Shown piece after piece: positions 9,247 through 19,433 of a stretch of DNA of 64,000 nucleotides. A program made the position numbers and the translations under genes. This DNA is from an uncultured Isosphaeraceae bacterium (GTDB taxonomy: Bacteria > Planctomycetota > Planctomycetia > Isosphaerales > Isosphaeraceae). The number at the start of each line of letters is the position of its first letter. The stretch's first letter is position 1. The stretch covers positions 544,197 through 608,196 of the forward strand of contig CAMFLR010000002.1 in NCBI GenBank assembly GCA_945957605.1. Reading direction: 5' to 3'. A model generated the notes under the pieces. That model ran no database searches. It had not been told where the DNA came from and was given only the letters and a program-made list of their open reading frames with translations.

Positions 9247-10386
9247 TCACTTCTTGGGTGCGGCCTGGAACAGTTGCGCGGCCGATGAATGCGGGTGAGC
9301 AAAAACAATCTGCGCGGCAAACTTACCCGCCTGGTCACTCGCCTTCGGCTTCGCGGCAAAATCCTTGGCGCCGTAATCGCCCGAGTACAGCCCCGTCAGC
9401 GACCAGAGCGCGTGCAAATTGCCCGGATCAAAGCTGAGAATCTTGAGATACTTTTCCGCGGCCTCGTCATATTTTCCGTCGTGGAACGTGAGATAGTCCC
9501 CTTCCAATTCCAGGCTGCTCAGCATGTCGACACGGCTCGGCTCATTCTTCCCCAGGGCCGATTCGAGGCAGTCCTTCAGTTCGGTCGACTTGTTGAGATT
9601 GAACAGGCAAGTCGCGCGAAGCATGTGCGCCGGGACATAATTGCGGTCCGCCCTGATCGCGGCCTTGGCATGCTCGAGCGCCTTGGTGTTCGCGGCAACA
9701 AAGGCATCGTCGGTGCTGTCCTTACCTAAAACCGAATCGAGCAGCGCAAACCCATCGTCCGCATGCACCCGCGCTTCAAATCTCTTCGTCGGGATCTTTT
9801 TGATCTCTTCAATCCGGTCGGCCGGCGGCGTCGTTTTCGCAGCGTCGAGCAGTTTGAGCAACGCCTCGTCGCCCAGCGAATAGATCTCCTCCTTCGCCCC
9901 TTTCAGCTCGACCGAACCAACCGCCTTGGCCTTGCCGTCCGCAACTGACCACATTGTAAGGTCGAGGGAAATGAAGGCGCCTTCCAGGCCAACCCGGCCG
10001 CCGATCACCGTGTTGACACCCAATTCCTGGGAGAGTTTGACCGAACGCAGATCATCCGTCTCGCTCGGTATCGCGGCTTTAGACGCCAGAATCTCGCTGC
10101 GATCCGCCACGAGATACACCGGCACATAACGCAGGTCCGCCAGCAAGGCGTCCATCATCCCCGTTCGTTGCGACATGATTTCACGGTCGCGAGTCATGGT
10201 GACAAACGGAAGCACGGCGATGCGTGTTCTCCCCGCAAACGCTTTCGCGTCAACCTGGCCTGCTTGCACCTGTGCCGGACCATCGTCGCCACCGCGAAGT
10301 TTGGTAACTGCTCGCGTCGCATCGCGCGCCTGCGTGGGCACAATCGCAACCGCCACGGCCGCTACCAAACTGAATACACTCGTCAT
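9247..10386 (-). CDS. Secreted TolB/CsgG-like TPR protein
   Basis: A 379-residue protein with an N-terminal signal peptide (about residues 1-20). Residues about 50-170 read RIAVLPFVTM..., DALLADLRYVPVYLVAD, and LGVNTVIGGRVGLEGAFISLDLTMWSV-type strands, the pattern of the alpha/beta fold shared by CsgG, FlgO and TolB-N-like domains, where an exported protein computes a signal or assembles at the envelope. The C-terminal third holds TPR-like helices (AAIRADRNYVPAHMLRATCLFNL, AEKYLKILSFDPGNLHALW). It sits between the kinase gene and the CHAT gene; the 24-nt spacing to CHAT suggests that the two products work together in the periplasm. GGAG lies 8 nt before the ATG, with a 6-bp hairpin just upstream of it. 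Domain assignment is by pattern only. Confidence 0.78.
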   Translation of the reverse strand: MTSVFSLVAAVAVAIVPTQARDATRAVTKLRGGDDGPAQVQAGQVDAKAFAGRTRIAVLPFVTMTRDREIMSQRTGMMDALLADLRYVPVYLVADRSEILASKAAIPSETDDLRSVKLSQELGVNTVIGGRVGLEGAFISLDLTMWSVADGKAKAVGSVELKGAKEEIYSLGDEALLKLLDAAKTTPPADRIEEIKKIPTKRFEARVHADDGFALLDSVLGKDSTDDAFVAANTKALEHAKAAIRADRNYVPAHMLRATCLFNLNKSTELKDCLESALGKNEPSRVDMLSSLELEGDYLTFHDGKYDEAAEKYLKILSFDPGNLHALWSLTGLYSGDYGAKDFAAKPKASDQAGKFAAQIVFAHPHSSAAQLFQAAPKK

Positions 10387-10518
10387 CGTCGCGTCTCCAC
10401 ACGGGGAACAACCGTGTTTTCCGGCGATATCACAACTGCCGAGACTAGCGTTGTCTCACCGGTTCTTCAAGCAACTACGCTTGCCGGATTTCCCTGTCAC
10501 GATGAATAAAATCCCTGT

Positions 10519-13500
10519 TTATTTCTTAATCGTTTTGAGGAACTCCTGAAACACCGGAGTCGCTCGAATCGGGTCGAGGTCGTGCTCGAATCCGGGATCC
10601 TTGGGATCGGCAATCGGCGCGACGAAATCCTTGTTAAGCGCCACCACCTCCTTGAGCAATCCCACCGCATTCTGGGCGAACTCCTGCTTCTTCGTCGCGT
10701 CGTTCGTCAACGTCGATGCCCGCGACCAGCAACAGGCACCATTGAACAAATAGGCAAAATCAATCGGCGTCATCCGGGGGAACTCGCGCAAGTCGGCAAG
10801 AGCAGGTTCAAGTTGCTTGTCATCAAGATAAGCAAGACAACGATAAAACAGCGACGCCCGCAACCGCCGGTCATTGTCACTGGCCTCACTATCATTCGCC
10901 GTCGCGCTACTCTTCTGCCGCGCTTTCTGTTCCTTGATCTGCCGGATCGTCTCACCATATGACTTCGCCGCCTCCTTCCACCGCTTCTGCAGGAACAACA
11001 GGTCGGCGATATGATAGGAACCAAGAATTGCGACGTCCTGATATGTTGGATCATTAGGATGAACGCGAGCGAGCACCTTGGCGTCGTAAATCGCCGCCCG
11101 TAGCATCGCCTCGGCAAAATCCATGTCCGACTCGGCGAGCGAGCGGGCGAGATTGATGCGTGCCTGCACCAGGCCGTTCATGTGCTTCGGCACCGTTTTC
11201 AAATAAACGAGCGTTTCATAACGCTCGACCGACCGCCCATATTCCTTCTCAGCCTCCTTCGCCATTTCACGCGCAGAGAGCGAATTGCCCAAGCTGTTCA
11301 CGCTGGCCGAAAGCTGGTAGAGGTACTCTGGCACATCGGCCGCCTCGCTCACGAGCACTTCCAGATCCGCAATCGCCGCGCGACACGTTTTTTCGTATTC
11401 CAGACGCTTGCTCGCCGCCTCGTCGACCTTGTTTTGCTCGGTGAGGCGCGTCACGAGTACTTCGATCAGAGTCGCCAGATTGTTGAGCCCCCGCGCGCGA
11501 TTCGCTCGGTAAGTTCGCACCGCTGCCTTGGTCGCCGCGGTTGGTGACTTCGAGTTCGTCTCCTCGGCGTCGCTCACCAGGTGATCATAGTCCTTGAGCG
11601 CATCTTTATACGTCTTCTCTGCCTCATCGAGCTTGTTCAGTTCTTGCAAAACCATCGCATAACCAATTTCAGCCTCCCCTTTGCGGTCGAGTAACTCGGG
11701 ATTGTGGGGATGCTGCTTGATCATCTCGTCGAAGTGAGCCATCGCCTCGCGGTAGGGCGTGAGCGCGTCTTCATTCTTTCCCGCATGATTGAGTACGCGC
11801 CCTTGCATCGCAAGGCTATACGCACGCCAGATCGCCGGCGTTAGCGACAGCGGATAATTCTTCGCCAGCGACTCGAACACAGTTTCCGCCGCCTTGCACG
11901 ACTCAACCGCGGCGACGGTTTCATCGAGCAGATTGTGCACTTCAGCAAGCTGCAAATGCGCCTGGCCCGACTTGAGCACGAGCGCAGGATCACTACTCCG
12001 CTCGGCCGCGAACCCTTGATACGCCGCCGAAGCCTTGTCGAGAATTCGCCGCTGAATTCCTTCCGCGCCCGGAACATCCTTCAAGTCGTTGCTCACGCCT
12101 GCGAGCAGAGTGTCGGCAAAGCTGCGAGCCTGCTCGTAGCGGCCCTCCGCCTCCTTGCGCGCAATCGCTTCGGCACTTTGCGCCCCCTTGATCATGATCG
12201 ACGCGACGATCGACACGCACGTCACAATCACAAGCGCGGCCGCCGCAGCCTGCGTCCATGTTTTGTGCCGCCGCGCCCAGCGTGAAAGGCGTTCGAGCGG
12301 CGGCTCGCGATACGCCGAAACCGGCTCGTCGTTCATGTACCGCTGGACGTCGAGTGCCAGGTCACCCGCCTTGAGATAGCGCAATTCCGGCTGCTTCGAC
12401 ATCGCCTTGGCACAAATCGCCTCGAGCGCTGCCGGAACCGATGGAGCAAGCTGCCGAACAAGCGGCGACTCCTTGTTCACGATCTCGTCGAGCAATTCCG
12501 TAAGACTCTCTCCCCGGTGCGGCGACTGCCCAGTGAGGATTTCAAATAGAATCGCCCCAAGACCATAGATATCCGAATGCGTCCCCAGCGAGCCGAACTT
12601 CGCGTCGACCTGCTCGGGTGCCATGTAGGCCGGCGTTCCTTCAAGCCCACCGCGACCCGCGTCACACTGTGCCGCCGTTTCGCTGAGCCGGATGCAGGCC
12701 TCGGTCGAATCTTTGTGAATCTCAACCAATTTGGCGAGGCCCCAGTCGATCAAATAGACCTCGCCGTAATCTCCCAGCACCACATTTTCCGGCTTCAAAT
12801 CGCGGTGAATAACCCCACGAGAATGAGCATATCCAAGCGCATAGCAAACACCATAAAACCGCCCCAGCAACCGGGCAAATTCCAGCCGCTCGGCCCGATG
12901 CTCTTTCCGCGCCTGGTGATAGTCTGCAATCGCGTTGGAAAGCGTTTTCCCACGCACGAATCGCATCGTATAAAACGGCTGACCATCCTCGGCCCGATGC
13001 GCCAGCTCGTACACCGGCACGATGTTCGGGTGTTCGAGCTGCCCTGTCACCTCAGCTTCAAGCACGAAACGCCGCGACTTCGACTCCGATCGCGCAATTC
13101 GCGGCTGAATCTCCTTGAGCGCAACCTCACGATTGAGGTCGTTATCGCGGGCCATCCAAACCCGCCCGAGGCCGCCTTCGCCGATCACCTTGATGAACGT
13201 GTAACGCGCAGGATTTCGCGGATCGACTCGCGGCAGATTCGGGCTCGGCTGCCCCGCCGCCGACATTCCCCCCGCCGAAGCTGCGGAATCCCCAATCGAA
13301 AGCGTCTCCGCCAGTGGCGTGCTCGTGCGCGATTTTTCGTCGTGAATCGTCTCCGCCAGTTTCGGTCGGTTGGATTGCAGCGTCGCGTTGGGATCAACCA
13401 TGGTCTTCGGAGGCGAGTCGCTCGTCGGTTGATCGACCTGTAACGTCGCATCCGAGTCACGTGGCGGCGCCGGGGGAACAGCGTTGGGCAATTCGAGCGT

Positions 13501-13836
13501 GACGTTCGATTTTTGACCAGGAGCCATTGTCGATTCGGCTTCGGTCAGCGGCATTCTGGGATTGGGGATACCGAATGTATCCTTCACCGTCGTGGCCCGC
13601 TGGCTTCGTGCAGGTCGAATGGCCGACGTTCGCACCGACGAAATCCCGTGCGCCACCCCTTCGTCGAGCACTTCGCGCGTTCGAGCGTCGATCAAACCTT
13701 TGCGGACCAACAGTTCGGCAATCGATTCCCCCGGACTTTGCGCCAGTTCGCGGCAGGCCAACGAGTAATCTTCCAGGCTCAAATACCCTTCGCGCACCGC
13801 GAACAGCCCAAACAGGAGGTCACGCTCGATATCCAT
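10519..13836 (-). CDS. Transmembrane Ser/Thr protein kinase with extracytoplasmic TPRs
   Basis: A 1105-residue receptor-like kinase. Residues 1-65 form a small helical domain, 66-210 a Thr/Pro-rich linker, 212-500 a Hanks-type kinase, 528-550 a membrane segment (AAAAALVIVTCVSIV), and 560-1090 TPR-like helices outside the cytoplasm. Key kinase elements are present: glycine loop GEGGLG at 219-224, Lys241, HRDLKPEN at 344-351, DWG at 364-366 in place of DFG, and TPAYMAPE at 401-408. The linker repeats short Thr motifs (ATLQ at 130 and 151, AETI at 161, AETL at 176), plausible autophosphorylation sites. It is the first gene of the minus-strand block and is 132 nt upstream of the TolB-like gene. 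Its TPR sensor faces the same compartment as the CHAT and TolB-like proteins, which supports a shared envelope-stress pathway (inference). Confidence 0.93.
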   Translation of the reverse strand: MDIERDLLFGLFAVREGYLSLEDYSLACRELAQSPGESIAELLVRKGLIDARTREVLDEGVAHGISSVRTSAIRPARSQRATTVKDTFGIPNPRMPLTEAESTMAPGQKSNVTLELPNAVPPAPPRDSDATLQVDQPTSDSPPKTMVDPNATLQSNRPKLAETIHDEKSRTSTPLAETLSIGDSAASAGGMSAAGQPSPNLPRVDPRNPARYTFIKVIGEGGLGRVWMARDNDLNREVALKEIQPRIARSESKSRRFVLEAEVTGQLEHPNIVPVYELAHRAEDGQPFYTMRFVRGKTLSNAIADYHQARKEHRAERLEFARLLGRFYGVCYALGYAHSRGVIHRDLKPENVVLGDYGEVYLIDWGLAKLVEIHKDSTEACIRLSETAAQCDAGRGGLEGTPAYMAPEQVDAKFGSLGTHSDIYGLGAILFEILTGQSPHRGESLTELLDEIVNKESPLVRQLAPSVPAALEAICAKAMSKQPELRYLKAGDLALDVQRYMNDEPVSAYREPPLERLSRWARRHKTWTQAAAAALVIVTCVSIVASIMIKGAQSAEAIARKEAEGRYEQARSFADTLLAGVSNDLKDVPGAEGIQRRILDKASAAYQGFAAERSSDPALVLKSGQAHLQLAEVHNLLDETVAAVESCKAAETVFESLAKNYPLSLTPAIWRAYSLAMQGRVLNHAGKNEDALTPYREAMAHFDEMIKQHPHNPELLDRKGEAEIGYAMVLQELNKLDEAEKTYKDALKDYDHLVSDAEETNSKSPTAATKAAVRTYRANRARGLNNLATLIEVLVTRLTEQNKVDEAASKRLEYEKTCRAAIADLEVLVSEAADVPEYLYQLSASVNSLGNSLSAREMAKEAEKEYGRSVERYETLVYLKTVPKHMNGLVQARINLARSLAESDMDFAEAMLRAAIYDAKVLARVHPNDPTYQDVAILGSYHIADLLFLQKRWKEAAKSYGETIRQIKEQKARQKSSATANDSEASDNDRRLRASLFYRCLAYLDDKQLEPALADLREFPRMTPIDFAYLFNGACCWSRASTLTNDATKKQEFAQNAVGLLKEVVALNKDFVAPIADPKDPGFEHDLDPIRATPVFQEFLKTIKK

Positions 13837-14237
13837 CAGATCCGCCTTGCCGAGAGAAACTCCCGCGCAGTAGGGAACATCTTGCCTTACGGTCGAAGCA
13901 AACTAGGTGGGCAAAATAGCGGGAGAAAAGAGACCTCGCGCAAGAGCAACTACGCTCACGGGCGACGGGCCTACCCATGAATTTACCCAAAAACAGCCCT
14001 TCCCGTCGACTTTTTCGCAGTTTCTGAACGCGGTTTTGCGCTTTTTCTGACAAACGTCATCGCGTGTAAACCCGCCACTGTTGCATTTCCGCAAGACGGG
14101 GCCCGGGTTATGGCCGCCCAGCCCCTTCAATCGGCCGAACCTGACCGTTATGCTAACGGCTTCGCGAGTTCCCCCAACGCGCCGCATTGCGACCAGCCGC
14201 AGTTTCGCCAACCCGCGCTCAACGGACAACCAAACCG
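13837..14237. other. Divergent intergenic region, no gene
   Basis: About 400 bases between the start of the minus-strand kinase gene and the plus-strand multihaem cytochrome gene, so it must carry both promoters. I see no convincing coding frame: the longest open frame (minus strand, 13903-14229) resembles no family and opposes both neighbours' leaders. One small palindrome, 6-bp arms with a 3-nt gap, lies at 14145-14159, about 80 bases before the cytochrome start. Confidence 0.6.
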
Positions 14238-17021
14238 ATGACGGATCCGAGCCGGCGCATCCCCCGCGCTGTATTCGCTAGCATTTGCATCGCCCTGATT
14301 GCATTTCAAGCGGCCCTCGCGGCCGACCGGCATCCCATTGTCGCCGGTTTCGAACGCTTCGGCGCCTCGCAAAAAGCCGACCCCACTGCCCCCGGTCTGC
14401 TCCTCATCGGCGAACTCGGCTGCACCACCTGCCATGGTGTTTCGAGCACGATCGAATCCCAAATCAACCGCAAACACGCCCCTCTGCTCGAATCGGCCGG
14501 CGCACGCCTTCGCCCCGACTTCGTTCGCGCCTTCCTCGCCGATCCCCAAACCGTCAAGCCCGGCACCACCATGCCGCATGTGCTACACGGCCTGAACGAT
14601 TCCGCCAAGAAGGAAACGATCGAAGCGCTGACACATTACGTTCTCAGCAACGGCACGCTCCCCGAAGCTCGGCCAAGCCGCAAGAGCATCACCGCCGGCG
14701 AAGCACTCTTCAACCAGATCGGCTGCACGGTCTGCCACGGCAAGAGTGATGGTAAACCGCTTGCTACTTCCATTCCGCTCCCCGACCTCGGTGCGAAATA
14801 TTCGATCCCCAGCCTCGCCGAATTCCTTGCCAATCCCCACCGTGTACGCCCCTCGGGCCGAATGCCTTCGTTGAATTTGACTGCACAAGAAGCACAAGTC
14901 ATCGCCCATTATTTGCTCAAGGACTTGCGCGTAAATGTTCGCCCGAATATGAGGTATGAATACTTCGAAGGCGACTGGCAGAAAGTTCCCGACTTCAGCA
15001 AGTTGAAGCCCAAAGCCAGCGGCATTTGCGAAGGTCTCGACCTCGCGCGGGCCGAGCGGGCCAATAGCTTCGCGATGAGATACTCCGGCTTCCTCCGCAT
15101 CGAAAAAGCCGGCCAGTACCGCTTCTTTTTGCACAGCGACGACGGTGCCAGGCTACTCATCGACGACAAGCTCGTTGTCGACAACGACGGCATTCACCCC
15201 CCGCAAGAAAATCGCGGAGTCGTCGGCCTGGCACGAGGCGCGCACAAGCTGACGATTGAGTATTTCGACGGCGGTGGCCAGGTCGAACTCGAAGCCGACA
15301 TCCAAGGCCCCGGATTCTCGATCGGCAATACCATTCGACTCCGCCAAGACGTTTCCAGCTTCGTCACCCTCACCGAGCAGGAGGCAACGCCGCCCCCGCC
15401 AGGAGCAAGCACGGCCGGCTCCGCTCGTTTCACCGCCGATTCAGCACTCGTCGACAAGGGAAAAACGCTCTTCGTACAACACGGCTGCTCGTCGTGCCAT
15501 CAACCGAACCCGGCCGGAAAATCAGTCGTCGCCAAGCCGCTCGCTGCATTGGGCGACTCAGCCTCAGGCTGCCTCGCATCAGCTCCACCGGCGAGTTCTC
15601 CGATGTACTCCCTCAACACCGCGCAACAAACCGCCATTCGCGAATCGCTCAAATCGGCTGGCTCGTTTGAATCGAAGCGTCCCACACCCGCGCAGACCAT
15701 CGCACGCACGATGACGGCCCTGAACTGCTACGCCTGTCACGAGCGCGGTCAGGTGGGCGGCGTCGAGTCTGAGCGCAATGCCTGGTTCACGACCACGCAA
15801 AAGGAAATGGGCGACGAAGGCCGCATCCCACCGCGGCTCGACGGCGTAACGGCCAAACTTAAGCCCACCTATTTGCGACAAGCTCTTGCGCAAGGCTTGA
15901 AAGATCGCCCTTATATGCTGACACGAATGCCACGTTTCGGCGCCCCTGCAACCACGGCGCTTGCCGACGCGTTCGACACCGAACCAAAGCTCGGCCCGAT
16001 TCCTGCAATCACGTTTGATGACACGCCCAAACGCGTGAAATCGGCGGGACGACAACTCGTCGGCAGCGACGCCTTAAGCTGCATCAAGTGCCATACGTTC
16101 CGCAACAGCGAAGCGGAAGGAATTCAAGCCATCGACATGACGCTGATGACGAAACGCTTGAACCGCGAATGGTTCCATCGTTACGTCATCAACCCGCCCG
16201 AATTCCGCCCCGGCACACGCATGCCAACCGCATGGCCCAACGGCCAAACGATCGTGCCAAACATCCTGGGCGGCGACACCGCAAAGCAAATCGAAGCTGT
16301 TTGGCTCTATCTCTCTGACGGCTCAAGCGCGATGATTCCGGCGGGAATTGGCCGCCAGCCTCTGCCGCTGTTCGCGATCAAGGAAGCGGTGATCTACCGC
16401 AACTTCATCGAAGGAGCAGGCACGCGAGCAATCGGCGTCGGCTATCCCGAACGAGCCAATCTCGCGTTCGACGCCAACGGCATTCGCTACGCCCTGCTCT
16501 GGCAAGGCGGATTCATGGATGCCTCGCGACACTGGAGCGGCCGCGGCGAAGGCTTCCAGCCGCCCATGGGCGACAACGTCATTGCCTTGCCCGACGGCCC
16601 CGCATTCGCCTCGCTTTCGAGCCCTTCAAACCCCTGGCCGACACTCAAAGCCAAAGAGCTGGGTTACATCTTCCGGGGCTATCGCGTGACGCCCGACCAG
16701 CGGCCGACTTTCCTCTATGAGTTCGGCGAAACCCGCGTCGAGGACCAGCCCGTACCGGTTGCCACGAGCAAAACGCCAAGCTTCAAACGGGTCATCACTC
16801 TTAGCTCCGATCATCCCAGCGACACACTGTACTTCCGCGCTGCGTTGGGTGAAACGATCAAGCCGACGCCGAACGGATTCCTCGTGAACGGCGAGTGGCG
16901 TGTATCATTCGACGGCGAATTGAAGCCGATCGTCCGCAACTCCGCCGGCAAAACCGAGTTGATCGTACCCGTCAAATTCAACGGCAAAACAGCGACGATC
17001 GTCGAACACATTGAATGGTAA
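14238..17021 (+). CDS. Secreted pentahaem cytochrome c with a PA14 domain
   Basis: About 927 residues from the ATG at 14238, chosen because it starts the signal peptide ([20 protein letters not shown]); a further ATG 17 codons upstream gives a poor leader. Five CXXCH haem sites appear in order: CTTCH (62-66), CTVCH, CSSCH, CYACH and CIKCH. Between the second and third lies a PA14 carbohydrate-binding-type domain (about 235-380: [39 protein letters not shown]). The C-terminal 250 residues are beta-rich and lack haem motifs. The protein should act in the periplasm in electron transfer linked to sugar or polymer oxidation; that substrate link rests only on the PA14 domain and on the downstream beta-propeller gene, whose frame starts essentially at this stop codon. 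Confidence 0.88.
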   Translation: MTDPSRRIPRAVFASICIALIAFQAALAADRHPIVAGFERFGASQKADPTAPGLLLIGELGCTTCHGVSSTIESQINRKHAPLLESAGARLRPDFVRAFLADPQTVKPGTTMPHVLHGLNDSAKKETIEALTHYVLSNGTLPEARPSRKSITAGEALFNQIGCTVCHGKSDGKPLATSIPLPDLGAKYSIPSLAEFLANPHRVRPSGRMPSLNLTAQEAQVIAHYLLKDLRVNVRPNMRYEYFEGDWQKVPDFSKLKPKASGICEGLDLARAERANSFAMRYSGFLRIEKAGQYRFFLHSDDGARLLIDDKLVVDNDGIHPPQENRGVVGLARGAHKLTIEYFDGGGQVELEADIQGPGFSIGNTIRLRQDVSSFVTLTEQEATPPPPGASTAGSARFTADSALVDKGKTLFVQHGCSSCHQPNPAGKSVVAKPLAALGDSASGCLASAPPASSPMYSLNTAQQTAIRESLKSAGSFESKRPTPAQTIARTMTALNCYACHERGQVGGVESERNAWFTTTQKEMGDEGRIPPRLDGVTAKLKPTYLRQALAQGLKDRPYMLTRMPRFGAPATTALADAFDTEPKLGPIPAITFDDTPKRVKSAGRQLVGSDALSCIKCHTFRNSEAEGIQAIDMTLMTKRLNREWFHRYVINPPEFRPGTRMPTAWPNGQTIVPNILGGDTAKQIEAVWLYLSDGSSAMIPAGIGRQPLPLFAIKEAVIYRNFIEGAGTRAIGVGYPERANLAFDANGIRYALLWQGGFMDASRHWSGRGEGFQPPMGDNVIALPDGPAFASLSSPSNPWPTLKAKELGYIFRGYRVTPDQRPTFLYEFGETRVEDQPVPVATSKTPSFKRVITLSSDHPSDTLYFRAALGETIKPTPNGFLVNGEWRVSFDGELKPIVRNSAGKTELIVPVKFNGKTATIVEHIEW

Positions 17022-17032
17022 GGATCGCCACG

Positions 17033-18499
17033 ATGCGTGTTGGAATTCTGACTCTGTTCGCGGCGATCCTCGCGACGGCCGCATTCGCCGCCGACGCCCC
17101 CACGCCAACCGAAGCCGACTATTACAAGATCACCGACTTGCCGATTCCCGCCGGCGTCGTGCTCGAAGTCGGTGCGCTCGAAATGCTTCCCGGCGACGTT
17201 CTCGCCGCCTCCAGCCGCCGCGGCGAGATCTATCTCGTCGACAAGCCGTTTTCATCGAACCCCAGGGATTTCGTCTTCACGAAATTCGCCGGCGGCCTGC
17301 ACGAAGTGCTCGGCCTCGTCTATCGCGACGGCTGGCTCTATGCCACCCAGCGTGGCGAGTTGACGCGACTCAAAGACACCAACAACGACCGCCGCGCCGA
17401 TCTCTTTGAAACCGTCGCCGACGGCTGGGAAATCAATGGCGACTATCATGAATACGCGTTTGGATCACGCTTCGATCGCGACGGCAATCTCTGGGTCGCC
17501 CTGTGCCTGACCGGCTCATTCAGCAGCGAAAACAAGTTCCGTGGCTGGGCCCTGCGCATCACGCCCGAAGGCAAAGTTCTTCCCACAACCTCCGGCCTCC
17601 GCTCACCTGGCGGCCTGGGAATGAACGCCGCCGGCGACATGTTCTACACCGAAAACCAGGGACCGTGGAACGGCGCCTGCTCGCTCAAGCACCTTGCACC
17701 GGGCCAGTTCGTCGGCCATCCCGCCGGTCTGAAGTGGTACGACGACGCGAAACTTCCCGGCAAGAAGCCTGAAACTCCCAAAAGCGGCAGCCGCGTGGCG
17801 ATCGAGGCCAAACGCATCCCCGAACTCGTCCCGCCCGCCGTTTACTTCCCCTACCCGCAAATGGGACAGTCGGCCAGCGGTATCGTCTGCGACACAACCA
17901 ACGGCAAATTCGGCCCATTCGCTGGCCAGATGTTCGTAAGCGATCAGGCCGCCAGCACCGTGATGCGTGTCGTGCTCGAAAAGGTGAAGGGCCGCTACCA
18001 GGGCGCATGTATTCCCTTCCGCCAGGGGTTTTCCTCAGGCAACCTCGCGATGTTGCTGACGCTCGACGGCTCGCTTTTCATCGGCGGCACGAATCGCGGC
18101 TGGGGCTCGCGCGGCGGTAAAGGGTATTCGCTCGAACGCCTCAACTGGACGGGCAAGATCCCCTTCGAAGTGCAGACCATGTCCGCTCGCCATGACGGCT
18201 TCGACCTGACTTTCACGAAACCGATCGACAAGAAGACAGTCGAAGATCTCAAATCTTACAAGATGCGAACATTCACCTACATCTATCAGGAATCGTACGG
18301 CAGCCCTGAGGTCGATGAGACGACGCCGGTGATCGAATCGGCAGTTATTGCAGCCGACTCCAAGAGCGTGCGGCTCAAGGTAAAAGGACTGCAAGAAGGG
18401 CACATTCACGAGTTGCACATGGCTGGTATTCGCTCGAGCGACGGCCTTCCGCTCTTGCACGACGCGGCCTACTACACGATGAATCTCATTCCCGACTGA
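17033..18499 (+). CDS. Secreted beta-propeller protein, PQQ-type sugar dehydrogenase-like
   Basis: A 488-residue protein. The ATG at 17033 is preferred because TAAGGA lies 8 nt upstream and the signal peptide ([20 protein letters not shown]) begins there; an ATG at 17015 overlaps the preceding stop. Repeated blade-like segments ([37 protein letters not shown], quoted here only by its core [11 protein letters not shown]; also [29 protein letters not shown]) match the soluble glucose/sorbosone dehydrogenase-like propellers found beside planctomycete cytochromes. The C-terminal 110 residues form a beta-domain with [14 protein letters not shown] and [16 protein letters not shown]. It presumably donates electrons to the adjacent multihaem cytochrome. 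Whether it binds PQQ or is catalytic cannot be judged by eye. Confidence 0.8.
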   Translation: MRVGILTLFAAILATAAFAADAPTPTEADYYKITDLPIPAGVVLEVGALEMLPGDVLAASSRRGEIYLVDKPFSSNPRDFVFTKFAGGLHEVLGLVYRDGWLYATQRGELTRLKDTNNDRRADLFETVADGWEINGDYHEYAFGSRFDRDGNLWVALCLTGSFSSENKFRGWALRITPEGKVLPTTSGLRSPGGLGMNAAGDMFYTENQGPWNGACSLKHLAPGQFVGHPAGLKWYDDAKLPGKKPETPKSGSRVAIEAKRIPELVPPAVYFPYPQMGQSASGIVCDTTNGKFGPFAGQMFVSDQAASTVMRVVLEKVKGRYQGACIPFRQGFSSGNLAMLLTLDGSLFIGGTNRGWGSRGGKGYSLERLNWTGKIPFEVQTMSARHDGFDLTFTKPIDKKTVEDLKSYKMRTFTYIYQESYGSPEVDETTPVIESAVIAADSKSVRLKVKGLQEGHIHELHMAGIRSSDGLPLLHDAAYYTMNLIPD

Positions 18500-18541
18500 C
18501 CTGGTCGCTTTCCCGCGCTTGCGCGAGAAATGGCGGAACGC

Positions 18542-19423
18542 ATGAACGTCCGCATCTATCTCACCATCGGCTCGCTCCTCATCGTTCCGCATTTCGCTCG
18601 AGCGCAAGAGGCAAAGCCCGAAGTTCTGGGCTTTCGCGTTACGGTCGACGGCAACATCAAGCTCACGAACGACGCCGGCGGCAAGTCAAACCGCCGGACG
18701 ATCGCCGAGGTCGATTACCGAAACGCCCGCACGAAAGATGGTGTCGATGTCGGTGTCGATCGCTTCGGCTTTCGCGTTTTGAACGGCAACCAGGAAATCG
18801 ACCAGCTCGAAGTCTCGCGCACCCGGCTCACTTCGCGGCGCATCGACCGACCGCTCGACGTCACTCGGTCCGCGGCCGGCCCTGGGCTTCTGGCCGTTTT
18901 CGAGCAATTCGACCCACCGCTGCTTTCAATCAAGCTTGATTCATCCGGTGGCGAAACCTCGCGGAAAACGAAAGACGAACTCGGTCCACTCCTCGGCGCG
19001 CGAATGGTCGATCTCACGCGACTTTTCCACCCCAGATTCCCCGCAGAAGAATCGAAGTGGGAAGCACCGATTGTCCTACCATTCGGCCGCGGCCAGCACG
19101 GCACCGGCGCCTTGCGCTACGCCAAAAAGGGAGAGCCCGACAAAGATGGCAAAATCACCGTCGATGTGACCGGCTTTCTCAAGGTGACCGGCACACATGA
19201 CGTCGCCGAAATCAAGCGAGGCGAATACAAGGTCGCCGGCACGCAAGTTTACGACCCGAAGTTACGCGAATGGGTGAGCGGCAAGCTAACCGTCGCCGTC
19301 GGCTGGGATGCCCAGCTGCCTAACGGCATGACCATTCACGGCGACGGCCCAGCCACATACACCCTCACCCGTCGCGAAGGCTCGGCAAAAACCAAGGGAT
19401 CGGCTCGAAAATCCAACAAGTAA
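18542..19423 (+). CDS. Secreted protein of unknown function
   Basis: 293 residues from the ATG at 18542; an in-frame ATG four codons upstream (18530) is an alternative. The N-terminus is a clear signal peptide (IYLTIGSLLIVPHFARAQ), and the mature part is rich in beta-strand patterns (VLGFRVTVDGNIKL, LTVAVGWDAQLPNGMTIHGDG) and ends in a Lys/Ser-rich tail. I recognise no family. It follows the beta-propeller gene by about 40 nt and precedes the MFS gene by 10 nt, all on the plus strand, so it probably belongs to the same transcription unit as the cytochrome and propeller. Confidence 0.65.
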   Translation: MNVRIYLTIGSLLIVPHFARAQEAKPEVLGFRVTVDGNIKLTNDAGGKSNRRTIAEVDYRNARTKDGVDVGVDRFGFRVLNGNQEIDQLEVSRTRLTSRRIDRPLDVTRSAAGPGLLAVFEQFDPPLLSIKLDSSGGETSRKTKDELGPLLGARMVDLTRLFHPRFPAEESKWEAPIVLPFGRGQHGTGALRYAKKGEPDKDGKITVDVTGFLKVTGTHDVAEIKRGEYKVAGTQVYDPKLREWVSGKLTVAVGWDAQLPNGMTIHGDGPATYTLTRREGSAKTKGSARKSNK

Positions 19424-19433
19424 TTTTACAATC

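Noticed and set aside
13903-14229. A 108-residue minus-strand gene upstream of the kinase
   Set aside because: No recognisable motif, no ribosome site, unusual composition, and it would block the divergent promoter region.
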